Origin: Eremomyces bilateralis CBS 781.70
Lineage: Eukaryota > Ascomycota > Dothideomycetes > Eremomycetales > Eremomycetaceae
DNA length: 64,000 bases
Assembly (NCBI RefSeq): GCF_010015585.1
Contig: NW_022985068.1
Location: 498,106-562,105 of the forward strand
Direction: 5' to 3'
A model generated the notes under the pieces. The model was not told the DNA's origin, made no database searches, and saw only the letters and a list, made by a program, of their open reading frames with translations. The translations under genes were made by a program, and so were the position numbers. Shown here in pieces: positions 34,174 to 45,623 of the stretch (position 1 is its first letter; every line of letters begins with the position of its first letter).

Positions 34174-36602
34174 ATGAGAAAGATCCTCTGCGTAGCAGAG
34201 AAGCCCAGCATCGCGAAAGCGGTTGCCAACCACTTAGCTGGCGCACATGTTCCTGCGGTATGTGCTCCCCTAGCCGAGAAAATATGGTCCACTGACCGAC
34301 ATCTGTAGCGAAGCGTCACTGGATCGACGTACACGAAGAACTATGAATTTGATTACAACTTTGGACCGCCGTGGAACCAGTGCCGGGTCGTGTTTACCAG
34401 CGTTGCGGGCCACTTGACCGTCACCGACTTCGATCCGAAGTACAAGAACTGGCGGGCGTTTCCGGCGACGGAGTTATTCGAGGCGCGGATCGATGTGTTT
34501 GTTAAGGATGTAAGTTGAAACGCTCCTCTAGAAGTTTCTCGGCACTTATTCGGTAAGGACAATAAACCCATTGAGCGGAACATCGAGCAAGAAGCTCGTG
34601 GTGCGTTCGCACTCTTTATCTGGACGGACTGCGATCGCGAAGGCGAGCATATCGGAATGGAGGTCCGAAACGCCGCCAGAAAGACCAACGCGAATATACA
34701 AGTGAAGAGGGCGATTTTTAGTAACATCGAGCGAGCGTACGTATCGCAAATTTGGGCAATGATCGGCCTCTAACCTCCTTGCAGCCATATAATTGAAGCC
34801 TCCCGAAGATTCCATGAGCTCGACGAGAAACAGGCCGCCGCAGTCGAAACGAGAAACGAGCTTGATTTACGTATAGGTGCAGCGTTTACACGGTTCCTTA
34901 CATTGAGCCTCCAAAAAGTGTCGCCAAAACTAGAAGATCGGCCCGTAATAAGCTATGGTAACCCGTCGCTCATCCCCCTGCTTCCCTAGGAAATACCTGG
35001 CTGACCCTAGCGCAAGGCTCATGTCAGTTCCCGACGCTCGGCTTCGTCGTGGACCGATACTGGAAGGTTCGAAACTTCACGCCCGAGCCGTTCTGGAAGA
35101 TTGCGGTGATGCATCAAAAGCAGGGCATGGACGTGCGATTTACCTGGAAAAGAGGGCATCTGTTCGACCGGATGACGGTCGTCATTCTGTTCGAGCGCTG
35201 TTTGGCCGCGAAGCATGCACGAGTGAGCAAGGTCACCAAGAAACCCACTCGAAAATACCGTCCGCTGCCTTTGACGACGGTGGAATTGCAGAAGAATGGG
35301 ACTAGGTTCTTAAGGCTGGACAGTAAACGGGTTATGACGGTAAGGATAGCAAGCTGAACAGCAGGTACAGATTTGCTAACCATGGTAGGTTGCTGAATCG
35401 CTGTACAATAAAGGGTGGATTAGCTATCCCCGTACGGAGACAGACCAATTCGACAAAGCCACGAACCTAAGGCCGTTCATCGAGAAGCAGGCACAAAGTA
35501 CCCAATGGGGACAATACGCTCAAGGGTATGCTATCCTTATGTCGGGCAGTCTACCTCATGAATACTGACCATTGCTCAGCCTGTTAGACGGTGGCTTCCA
35601 GTTCCCCCGTTCCGGTCGAAACAATGACAAAGCCCACCCCCCAATCCACCCCGTCAACTTCGTCTTTCCCAACACCCTCGCCTCCGACGACGAGCGCCGC
35701 GTCTACGAATTCATCGTCCGCCGCTTCCTCGCCTGCTGCTCGGCCGACGCGCTCGGCGAATCCACCACCATCGACCTGACCTACGGACCCGAGCGTTTCG
35801 CCACATCGGGACTTACCGTCCTCGAGAAGAACTACCTCGACGTGTACCCGTATGAGCGGTGGGAGAGCAGCGCGCAGCTGCCGCCGTTCGCGGAGGGGGA
35901 GACATTCGTGCCGACCGAGGCGAATATCGTGGACGGGAAGACGACGGCGCCGGATTATTTGACGGAGCCGGAGTTGATTGAGTTGATGGATCGGAACGGG
36001 ATAGGGACGGATGCGACGATGGCGGAGCATATTTCGAAGGTGAAGGAGAGGGAATATATTAGGGCGGTGGCAAGGAGTGGTGCTGGTGCGGGTGAAGGGG
36101 AAGAGGAAGGACAGGGTAATGTAGGACGAGGGGCAAGAGGGAGTCGCGGCGGACGTGGCGGACGTGGCGGACGAGGTGGACGTGGAAGTAGCGCAGGCAG
36201 AGGAGGGGGACGGGGTGGTCTGGACCAACTGGTTCCGACGCAGCTAGGCGTGGCGCTGATCGACTGGTACGAGAGTCTGAACCTGGATAAGAACGTGGCC
36301 AAGCCGTTTCTACGGAAAGACGTAAGTTTGTCGGGGCAAAACACATTGGGAGGCATGATGATACTGACGTCCGTGTAGCTCGAAGTACAGCTCAAGGCCA
36401 TATGCGACGGCGCCAAGACCAAGACCCAAGTAGTGCAGACAGAGGTCGAAGTGTATCGAGAAATCTATGCGCGACAGAGTCAACAAGTGGCTCTGCTCAA
36501 AGCGGTATGTTCTCCGATGTGGCTTTCCGACCGTGATGCAAGATTACAATACTGACTCGGCGCTAGACTGTACGGCGATACCTCGACGGGGTTCAATCAT
36601 GA
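34174..36602 (+). CDS. top3: DNA topoisomerase III
   Basis: Nine exons: 34174-34257, 34309-34509, 34558-34736, 34785-34957, 35017-35339, 35389-35525, 35580-36321, 36379-36504 and 36567-36602; 666 residues. Top3 is a type IA enzyme that passes single strands and, with Sgs1/BLM and Rmi1, dissolves double Holliday junctions. The Toprim domain is at the start (KILCVAEKPSIAKAVANHL) with the metal site DCDREGEH; the active Tyr is Y333 in WISYPRTETDQF. YGSCQFPTLGFVVDRYW and NDKAHPPIHPV are also present. No C-terminal zinc fingers follow. A Gly/Arg-rich (RGG) block of about 40 residues lies inside exon 7, before LVPTQLGVALIDWY. The last exon codes only VRRYLDGVQS plus one residue, so the exact end is less certain. 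Confidence 0.95.
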
Positions 36603-37044
36603 GTTCATGCCGTCACGAATCAACGATGACTGAAAGGTCCGAAGCACGTTCAGTTTCATCGTAATCACTGCGATATCAATATCTTGCAAGGCGTCATCGA
36701 CTCATCCAAAGTCCCAGCTAATCGATATACATCTAAAAAGACCATACCCGGTTCCCAAATGCTCATCTAGGTTTGACATGATAACCCCCCGTACTCGCGC
36801 TTTCCAATCGAAAATATATTCAAATAAAACAAAAACGCCCGCTAGACCCCGGGAAATGCAATGATAACATATAGTATTTAGTTGCCGGTCCTGTGCGCTG
36901 GAGGCGACGGCTGTTCTACGAGGCTGGGAATGTCCGTTAGGAAGCATGCAAGGAAATCCAGTTAGTATCGGCGGTCCGCAGACGAGGTGATGTCGTCGTT
37001 GGAGGCCACCGTTCATCTCCAAAGGGGTGGGTGCGGTTCGTCGC
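36603..37044. other. Convergent intergenic region
   Basis: 442 bp between the 3' ends of TOP3 (+) and the carrier gene (-). No coding frame is supported; both transcripts must end here. Confidence 0.5.
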
Positions 37045-38218
37045 TCACGATGGCTCCTGGGAACCATTGTTGACAAAGAAATCTCTCGTCATTTCAAAGC
37101 TGAGCCAGCTGCTGGCCATGCTGGGAGCAACCTTAAGGAGGTTGGGTGCGATTCCTTTGTAGAAGCCCTTGATGCCTTCCTGCGTCAGGATCCGTCGGAA
37201 CGCGTCGAAGATCGAATTGTATTTATAGCCTAGGCCGGGCATGGTGTTGACTTGGAATCGTCGCCGCAGCACGTCGCTGGAGTATGATATTAGCATGTAC
37301 ACAGCGTTTATGAGCGAGAAACCTTACAAGGGGTATGTGCAAGTCTGAGCGACCGCGCCTGACACCGCACCGGCGGCCAGTTTCCCAATGGAAGTGGGAT
37401 CCTTTTTCCCCTCCGGCGTGAAATAGGTCCGCATGGTCTCGTACACCATGAAGTTGAGGCCGACCTGGGAAGATCAGCAATAGGTCGAGGTGTATTGGAG
37501 CGGGGAAACGTACGTATGGCGCCACACCTGCGATGGTCGGGACGATGCCACGATACAGCGCCGCAAGGCCACCTTCGCTCCTGTACATCTGCACCATCAG
37601 CCCCCACATCCCCGGCAGCTTCTGGCCCGCCTTTTTCGATTCCGAGAGGCCGCTGAACGATGCCGATTGGACGGACAGTCGTGTTCGGACGATGTCCAGG
37701 GGGTATGTGAAGGTCACGGAAGTAATGCCAGCGCAACCTCCGCAGAAGAGTCGCTGATACGCGCCCAAGGGCGTTCCGGGACCGTCCTCGAAGAACTATG
37801 GATGGCGTGAGCGGACTGATTCTCACGATGCGACCCCTCTCGGCAAATACCGGGATCGTCCGTGAGGGGACATCGAGGGACGAAGGGAACCACCTACCCG
37901 CTTATAGAAATTGTACGCTCCAAATTGAACTGCGGAATACGGTACGATGCGTATACAATTCGTGCCGTTTCCGGCCATGAATCCGCGCCACCCTTCCTCG
38001 CGCCACATCTTCGCCAGAGCCTTGTGGATGGACATCTTGTATTCCGTCCGCCCCGCACTCTGGATCTGGAAGAGGATCTTCAGCCGCTCGAGCGGAGAGA
38101 CGACAGTTCGGGATACCGCTCCAGCAACACCGCCAGCAATGAAGGACGCGAGGATGGGCTCGGCGAGCGCGGCGCGGAATCGGAGGAGATTTGAGGGTGG
38201 TGGCGGAGGAACCGACAT
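37045..38218 (-). CDS. Mitochondrial carrier, YPR011C type (APS/PAPS transporter)
   Basis: Four exons on the minus strand: 38218-37898, 37795-37514, 37464-37328 and 37276-37045; 323 residues. Three carrier repeats are complete, with signature motifs PLERLK, PLDIVR and PFDVLR. The N-terminal SFIAGGVAGAVSRTVVSPLE, the GNGTNCIRIVPYSAVQFGAY block and LDIVRTRLSVQSASF match yeast YPR011C closely. That protein moves adenosine 5'-phosphosulfate and 3'-phospho-APS across the inner mitochondrial membrane; the substrate here is inferred by likeness. The join TYP|FDVLRRRFQV, made inside a codon, confirms the third intron. Related CoA and ATP-Mg/Pi carriers are the main alternatives. Confidence 0.92.
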
Positions 38219-39688
38219 GTCAGGATGTGACTGTGACAGAATGGTTAGACAATGTATATACGGAGCATCTGTGAGCTCTCATATATCGTACGCTACTAAC
38301 AGATCCAGAGGGCGACGGTAGCGTGGAGAGTTGTGGCATCGTGGAAGCGGGCTTGGGCGTCGAGGCCGAAGCGTCGACTTGAGTTTTCTGGCTCTTCGGG
38401 CCCGCAGCGTGGACGAACGATGACGGCTAGACGTCGGCAACCATCCAAAAAGTGCCCTTTGTAGCGTCGAAACAAATTGCGTTCGTCGACCAGGCGCAAA
38501 TCCGATTATCTCGCCAGTAGGCTGCAGTAGAGATACCGCTCGTGTAGACTCGGAATGGTTCCCTCGTCTGCGGCGGGAATGGCGATCGATAGGGATGCGG
38601 GTGGAGAAAAGGTAGCAATAACGAATGTGGATGCCATTCAAAGGATAACGCGCAAATAAAACTGCAGAAATGGGTGCAATTGAGAATGGTGGGTATAAAA
38701 GAGTAAGGCGATGTATTCTGCAGTCTGGTCAACTCCAGTCCTCTATTGTCCGTCTGTTCACCCAAAGTGTGTCACCCAAACCAAAGGAACTTCAGGTTTC
38801 CCTTGCGTGAGGCTGTGCATGTGACCCTTAAGGCGTCAAGGCAATCACGCAATCAGGCCATAAGGCCGTAAGGCTGAATGGTTTGAAATGTCTTAACAAC
38901 GATTGGAGTTGTCAGGTCACGTCCTCATCCGTGTTGAGATTTACGAAACTGTGATCGAGACTCATCGTCTTCAATGTGAACGGATTCTATATAAATTGCA
39001 TATTGGCAAACCAACAAAGGATCCTTTGGAATGGAAATCATGGCATTTTAAAGCGCTTGTGCCCGGAAGCGGGAGCCACCGTAAGACCAGGCCTCCTGGC
39101 CGCCCCCGTGACGGTCAGAACAGGTTCAAAACCAGCCAGGCCTCCTGGAGCGGTGTTTCACCACCAAAGCGGCGAATCAGGGCGCTCGACTAAGTTCAGA
39201 TGCCCGATCCGGTGCAACGCATTGGAAATCGTGATTTCGATCACGGGCATCGCGAATGAAACCTCGACCAGCGCTTATGACTGCACCGCCACGAGCACCA
39301 AGAGATGGCCAGATGGGAGAAGGGAACATGGCGAGGGAGTGCCAACTATGATGATGAAGGGTAAGAAACGAGCAGGATACACTTCAAATAACCTCATCCA
39401 AATAGTCATGGTCTAGATTAAGCACTGATCTAAATAGGAGATATCTAAGGTTCGGCCACAGACTAGCTCCTGGGGGTTTGTTCTCCAGCCTGGAACATCA
39501 GCTCTCGCTATGCAGTTGGACCGTGATATGCAATATAAAACTCCGTTGCGCCTGATAGAGAGTCCAATGATATCAGATGGAATGCTCCGGTGAAAATAGG
39601 ACCTTGACGACGCCGGAAATAGAGACTCGTGGCTTCGTTTTACTTCTATACGCAATGTCGAGGTTTTGGAAAGGGACAATAGCACTAA
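38219..39688. other. Intergenic region
   Basis: 1.47 kb between two minus-strand genes: 5' DNA of the carrier (left) and the 3' end of the permease (right). No coding frame is supported. It contains two copies of a dyad-like 13-mer (39087-39148) and, near 38825-38880, several loosely repeated AAGGC words. Confidence 0.5.
39087..39148. repeat. Two copies of CCAGGCCTCCTGG
   Basis: The 13-mer is at 39087-39099 and 39136-39148, 49 bp apart start to start. Each copy is itself an inverted repeat (CCAGG, 3 nt, CCTGG). The pairing of two dyads suggests a regulator site, about 0.9 kb upstream of the carrier gene; this is inference only. Confidence 0.45.
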
Positions 39689-41632
39689 TCACGCATATGA
39701 TTCGACCACGTCGTCAGGGTCCTCCTCAGGGAGAAGGTCGATGATGTCCTTCGTGCGCGGCCCGGTGTAGTACCTTCACCAAAGATTAGCGGGTCTCCAT
39801 CCGAGACAAGAACGCGTATTTAACATACCTCCTCGCCGACAGGAACCACCAGCCCATACTAACCATCCCAATGAACACCGCAATGCAGATAGCATAGTTC
39901 ATGTTCGACGCGGTAATCGGCCGGATGGGCGGGAAGAACAGCACCACGCTGATCAAGCACACCCACGCCACGGCGATGGCATTGACTGGCTTGCTCCACT
40001 TGCCCATCGTATACGGACCCTCGATGAATCGCACGCGGTTCTCGTAGACGCGGTGCGCGATGATCACGGCGATGTAGCTGATGTCGAGCGCCGGGGCGGT
40101 GATGCTGAAAATGGCAACAAAGGTCTGCGTGTTCCCGATGGCGATCAGCGTGAGGCAACTGCAGAAAGCGACGACGAGCCAGACGCCGTTTACCGGCGTC
40201 TTCGTCCAGGAGTTGATCTTGGACCAGATTCTAGCGCAGGATTAGCTTGGTCAAATATTGATCCGCGGCATTGATGTGCTCACCCTGAGAACGGGAGTCC
40301 TTCGTCTCTCGCAAACGCGTAGGCCATCCTCGCATTTCCGAGCATCGCAGCACAGCCGGTGAAGAATTGCACAAGAATCACAAAGAACCACATCACCGAG
40401 CCTCCCGTCTTGCCGCCTGCAGTCCAGAAGATCTGCGCCACGGGGAGACCGGTAGGGCTGGCCAGGATCCCCTCGAAATCGGTGAGACAGAAGCAGAACG
40501 TGACGGTCAGCAACCAGCCCCAGAGACCAGACACGAGGATGGCGCTTCGTATCGCGACCGGTCCGCGGATTGCTGCGTCGTGGGTCTCCTCCGACATATG
40601 TGTCGTCGCATCATAGTCCGTCATCGTCCAGGACACAGACAAGAACCCGAGTAGAAAGGAAAACCCTCGGCTGCCCCATCCTGAGTCGTCCGTAACATGC
40701 GTGAATACCCATGAAGCACTCCGCTTGTTCGGGGTCAAGATGAGCAGCGCGACGCAAATGGCGACCGACGCGATGAGATTGATAGGCGCAAACCAGAGGA
40801 CAATGCGATGCAGCGATTTCGTACCGAGCGAATCTATAATTCCCATTATGCAGAGAACTAGAATCGCCAGCCCAACGGTCTGAGCAGGAGTACTAGTTTC
40901 GTGTATTAGACTTCCATCATGCTCCATGACTAGGATTGGGACTCACGGCTCAAAGGAGTATGACCCATCCGCATATGTCGAGTTCAAGGTCGCCGCTGCA
41001 AGTATCATTTGCGATGTCGTATATGCAAGACCTGTGACACCAGCAGCTTGGCCTAAGAAGTTGCACCATCCAATCACCCACGCCCACACCGCGACATGCT
41101 CCTTTGGCACCACATGTTTGGTGACAAAGTACATGCCACCGGCGGTTGGATATGCGGAGACCAGTTCAGCGACTATGCAAGTCAGTGCACCGCTATCATC
41201 ATCCTTCGAAGACAGACGCACCGGAACTGGCGATACAATACGCCATACATGAGCCGATGAACCAAGCCCAAACCGCAGTCGCAGGTCCGCCGGAATGGAG
41301 AGGCGAGCCGATGGTGGCTGGCACCGAGCCCAGAACACCTAGGATCGAGATCGCATATGAGACCGTTGACCACTTGGTGAATTCGCGACTAAGTTCCTAC
41401 GTTCTCCGTTGAGTCAAGGCCCTGGACCAGTTCGAGATACCGTAATACCAACCTGTCGGTACCCAATCCTCGCGAGCAGCCGCTCGTCATCATCCTGGAT
41501 CGTCGCCATATGCCGCGACTCCTGCGCCGCCTCCGCGGCTTTGGGTGAGGATTTCCGATCGCTGGACCCAGTCACGCCCGCTGGGGTAGGACCTGGTTCG
41601 ACCGGAGGTCTCTTTACGTCGACACTATCCAT
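39689..41632 (-). CDS. APC-family amino-acid/GABA-type permease
   Basis: Six exons on the minus strand: 41632-41453, 41396-41222, 41172-40947, 40892-40284, 40230-39829 and 39773-39689; 558 residues. The layout fits a 12-helix proton-coupled transporter of the fungal ACT group that includes Uga4 (GABA) and Hnm1 (choline). Seen motifs: a polar N-tail ending DDDERLLARIGYRQELSREF, AELVSAYPTAGGMYF, FLSVSWTMTDYDATTHMSEE, ARMAYAFARDEGLPFSG and NSWTKTPVNGVW. The polar C-tail is short (LLPEEDPDDVVESYA). Every intron (49-56 nt) joins conserved words in frame. GABA, choline or another amine are all possible substrates. Confidence 0.92.
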
Positions 41633-44600
41633 GGTGGAACGTGGTCAATTTCAGCCGATTGAGAGTGTGTGTACAATAAAAGGGAGGGTATGCTTGACAA
41701 GATATATAGGAGGACAAAACCAAGTCGACTTGGAGTCAATTGCAACGGAATATGACCATTGGTCCAATGAATTTACAGTAGCTTCGCATGATGTGAGGGG
41801 CGACAAATCAAAATGACTAGATATGAAACGAAATTATATCCTACCGGCCTGTTCCCGCTCTCGGTAAGGCATCCCGTCCTGGTCTCCTAGAGCAATGTCG
41901 ATTCAAGCGTGTGGAGTTAACCTTGCCGATATGGCAACCCCCTAGTATGATCTAGCGGGATTCTAGCTGTAGTGCAACTGCGGAATTTAAGGATTGGTTT
42001 AGCAAAGGGACATAACGATGGATCCATGACACTTGAGAGAGATGTGGACTCGTACAACGTATGCTGATTGCTAAGAGGCGACGAAATGAGCGTAGCGGCC
42101 AAAGGCGTATGCAGAGTTCAAGGAAGCCTTGAGTAATGATCAATCCAAGCTATGGCTCGACAGTTGACACGATGACCTCCCAAATGCAAGACTAAAGGGG
42201 AAAAATAACCAAAACAAGGTCGAAGTAGATCGGTGAAGGAAAGCCGACGCGGACGGAAGCCAAGTGGTCCAGATATTTTGGCCATGCCCTGGTCCAAGCC
42301 CCCAAGGCCATGCGTTGGATGCCTCAAGGATTAGCCCAGGACGGGTTTATAACGTTCAAACTTCAATCTGCTTCCGAAGAGCTGGGCGGTTTTCGATGCC
42401 GGGCGCTGGCACATGGCTTCCAGGGATACTCATGAGCATTGAGCAGGCAGAACGTGGGCATGGATGTCGACTCTTGATTGTCGAGTTGGCCGTTGGTGGT
42501 TGGACAGTTGACCGATAGCTCCAGGAATCTGGGATAATTGCAGTGAAATGAGATGAGAAACAGGTAGTATGGTCGCTATGTTCCCAATGCAGACTCAGAT
42601 GCTGGAATATGTGACAAACATCTTGCAGCGCCCCCCTCATCAGATTATATCAGCCACTCAGCAATCAATCCTTCGTCCTAGGTAACTTGCAAGGGGATGG
42701 ATCATTTACTGAAAACAGTTTTAATCCCTCTGCTGGTAGGTAAGGGAGCCCGTTGCTCGTTGCGGATCGCATCATGGATTCATCAGAGAAGAGGGACAAG
42801 TCGTCACTCGTTAGTGAGAGCTGAGAGGTTTGTTCATGATTCCGTGCAATGAATCATGCCCCACGCGATCATGCAAGGCTGGGTGGAGGGGACATGGATC
42901 GGAGACTTATTCTCCTTTCATTTTGCGGCTAGCAAGCGGGATGACATCTTCTCGGAACTCGTAAACCATAAGGTGACCAAACGCTACCGGCTATGGGGGA
43001 TGGGAGAGGGATTTGCCGTATTCGGGCTTAAATGATTATAGCGAGTGTCGATCTTGGAGCCAGCAGCACGATGGAAGGAAACCAGGGATTCATGAAGAGC
43101 TTCAATATAATGCCAGCATCCTGCGGTACTCTGATGGATTTTGTCTAGGCAAAGAGAGAAGTGTCCTATCGACTCGATAAAGTATAATTATAGACTTTCT
43201 CAGACCATAAGGAAGGCGTAAACAGTCTATGAGTACCATACCGGCTATTTCGGTCCCTACCGGCCACCAACTCACGAGGCACGAGCCCACGAGCCCACGA
43301 GTCAACTGAATCGCACGATCACTCCTCGCTTTCTGATCTTCCTCAGTCCTCCTCCACTCTCCACTCACCAGTGCTCCATTCTCTCTATGCCCTGATCCCT
43401 GGCACACGGAGTTCTGCTGGTGCGTGGTTGCACGGCTGCAGGCCTGCAGCGCTGGCGCTTGGATATTTGAAACCGTCCAACCGCATTTCAAAAGGCTAAT
43501 TCAAGTCCTCGCTCCTCCGGTCCTACGTTCTCCAGACTCCGTCAGCCTGCATCAGCGATCCTCTTTCCTCAAGATCCTTAGCCCTTAAATGGAATCCTAC
43601 CTTGGAAAAGGGAAATGGACCCTTAGTTTCAGTGCCACCGTAAGACTGGATATTAGATGGCAGTGAAACGGGGATCCGAGAATGCCGGTTGGGAGCGCAA
43701 CATCGAAACATCCTGTCCTGCAATATACAGGCATTCCGACAAACCCTAAAACAACCAAGCGGGTTTCGTCTCCCAAGTCCCAGCTTGATCAGCATTATCC
43801 CGAGATTGTGTCTCTAGGCCACCTTCTGCCGCTGTTCTGGAAATTTGCTGTACAGGAGATCCTTGCAGATCCTGAGTTCCTGACGTTAAACTAGCGTTGG
43901 TCAGCACGTTCGTGCACGTTCTTTGTCCGATACTAGTTACTACGGCCGACGGTATTATATCTATAGACGGTTAGAGAGGAAGGATTCCGGTGTGTTACTA
44001 GACCCTAACATCGATCTGTCACCGCCTTCTCTTGGAGATTGAGCAACCGAGGTGTGCACTGCCCACTGGAAGTTGATACCATTGCTTACTGGGAAAAGAA
44101 AGCTCGAGATTGAAGGTATATTTCCGTATTTCATCATAGTCCAGACGCACTAACATGGCGCTGGCTCGCCATGAGTCGCCAAAGATATGTAACCCGAGCA
44201 TTATCTGGCCAAGGGAGTGACGGGAAGCCACCTGATTCCCCAGCCCCTACCGTAGCGCGGAGTAATCCTCTACTTTTCTTTTCGAAGCTGGCCCATTCTT
44301 CTCGTGGGTTGGTTCGATGTTACTGTAGCGCTGAAGACCTGAAGTGCCTCGTGAGCGCTCAAGAGCGGGTAAAATGAGCGGTGAAAGATCCCTTCCTCCA
44401 GTCGCGCCCTCCATTACCCACCCTCTGTCTCCATCCTCCATCGCAGCAGCTATTCGACAGTATGAAAGAGCCTGTTTCTAACATGAATATGTCCCTTATC
44501 AGGGCAAAGTAAATGTCAAACAAGGTTGTCAAGGACCTCCTGAAGTCCTGATCCTACCCTATCATTTCGTAAGAGATAGTGATGACGTCGGACGGCCAGG

Positions 44601-45623
44601 ACTGAGGTTTAAGTGGCGCTGATATAGTCCCGAGACTTCGGAGTAACTCAAGTAAGGACTGTCCAGGTTCGCTTACAGCCCTGCAGTATGAGCCATTTTC
44701 GGTAATGTTCCAGGATCCAACCGTTGACCACTTGGTCTAACAGAATGTCATGTTTAGGACTCAGGAATGCCAGGACTACGACTCCTGTAGTCCCGTCAGC
44801 CGAATATCCTGACCGGCTCGTTGCAATTTATTCCTAGCCGAGTTGTGCCACGTCACTAGGTCTTCTGAAAACCTCGCTGCCTTCAAGTGGTTAGAAGGTG
44901 TCAGGACGTACGCTATGATAAATTTGGCGATTTTGGTAACCAGTTGGCCACTTGGCGTCGTCATCTGGCAGATCTTGATCGTCAAAGGCCTTCTGTCGCG
45001 ATGGCAATGGCTCGAGGGATAGATTCGCAATTTTGAAGTCAAGATTGACGGTCACAAGGCAGGCCGCATGGACTGCCACTTTTTGGAAACTCGTGCCACC
45101 CCGATGCTCGTCCGATCTGAAACGCAGGGTCCGTCCGGGATTATGGGTTGACGATATCGGTATTGGGTACTAGAAATTTGAAGATTCGTCCAATCCCAAT
45201 TAACTCGCCAGGTTTAGAATCTAAACTGCACAAGGGTGATTTTTGAATTCGAGCCTGGTAGAAAGAAGGTAGAAAATGAGTTTATGACCACAAACCGTTC
45301 CGCTTCAATACCCCTTCGCGATACGTCACATCTCCTGATATTTGGGCTTCACCGCCGAAAATACTGCCCACATGATTAGGACGGAATATGCACATACAGG
45401 GTATCTTCCTGGATTTGAAACTAAACTATTAATGCTGCATAATTCATACACATCTGCCTGAAAGTGCCGAAACTGAACACTCCCTTCGCATACTCCGATT
45501 CAGGGGGGATATCGACAAACCAGTGAAACCAACCTGGACGATGGCAAGCCTGACCGCATTCAACGAAAAGCATCATGCAGCACATCTCGAATAAAAAGTA
45601 GAGGAGAAAAGATGGGCCTGATG
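41633..45623. other. 4-kb region without a recognisable gene
   Basis: This is the longest gap in the window, between the 5' end of the permease and the 3' end of VID27. Frames are short, and the longest (129 codons on minus, 43102-43491) starts with TTG, not ATG. I recognise no domain, tRNA or transposon. Small features seen: the palindrome CTGCAGGCCTGCAG at 43436-43449, CACGAG words at 43272-43300, and GGACTAC/GTAGTCC facing each other near 44775-44796. The left part must carry the permease promoter. Confidence 0.5.

Noticed and set aside
43102-43491. 129-codon minus frame in the 4-kb gap
   Set aside because: Begins with TTG, no ATG at the start, no domain.
41633-45623. Idea that the 4-kb gap is a RIP-degraded transposon
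   Set aside because: By eye the base composition is not extremely A+T-rich and no terminal repeats are visible; an index would have to be computed.
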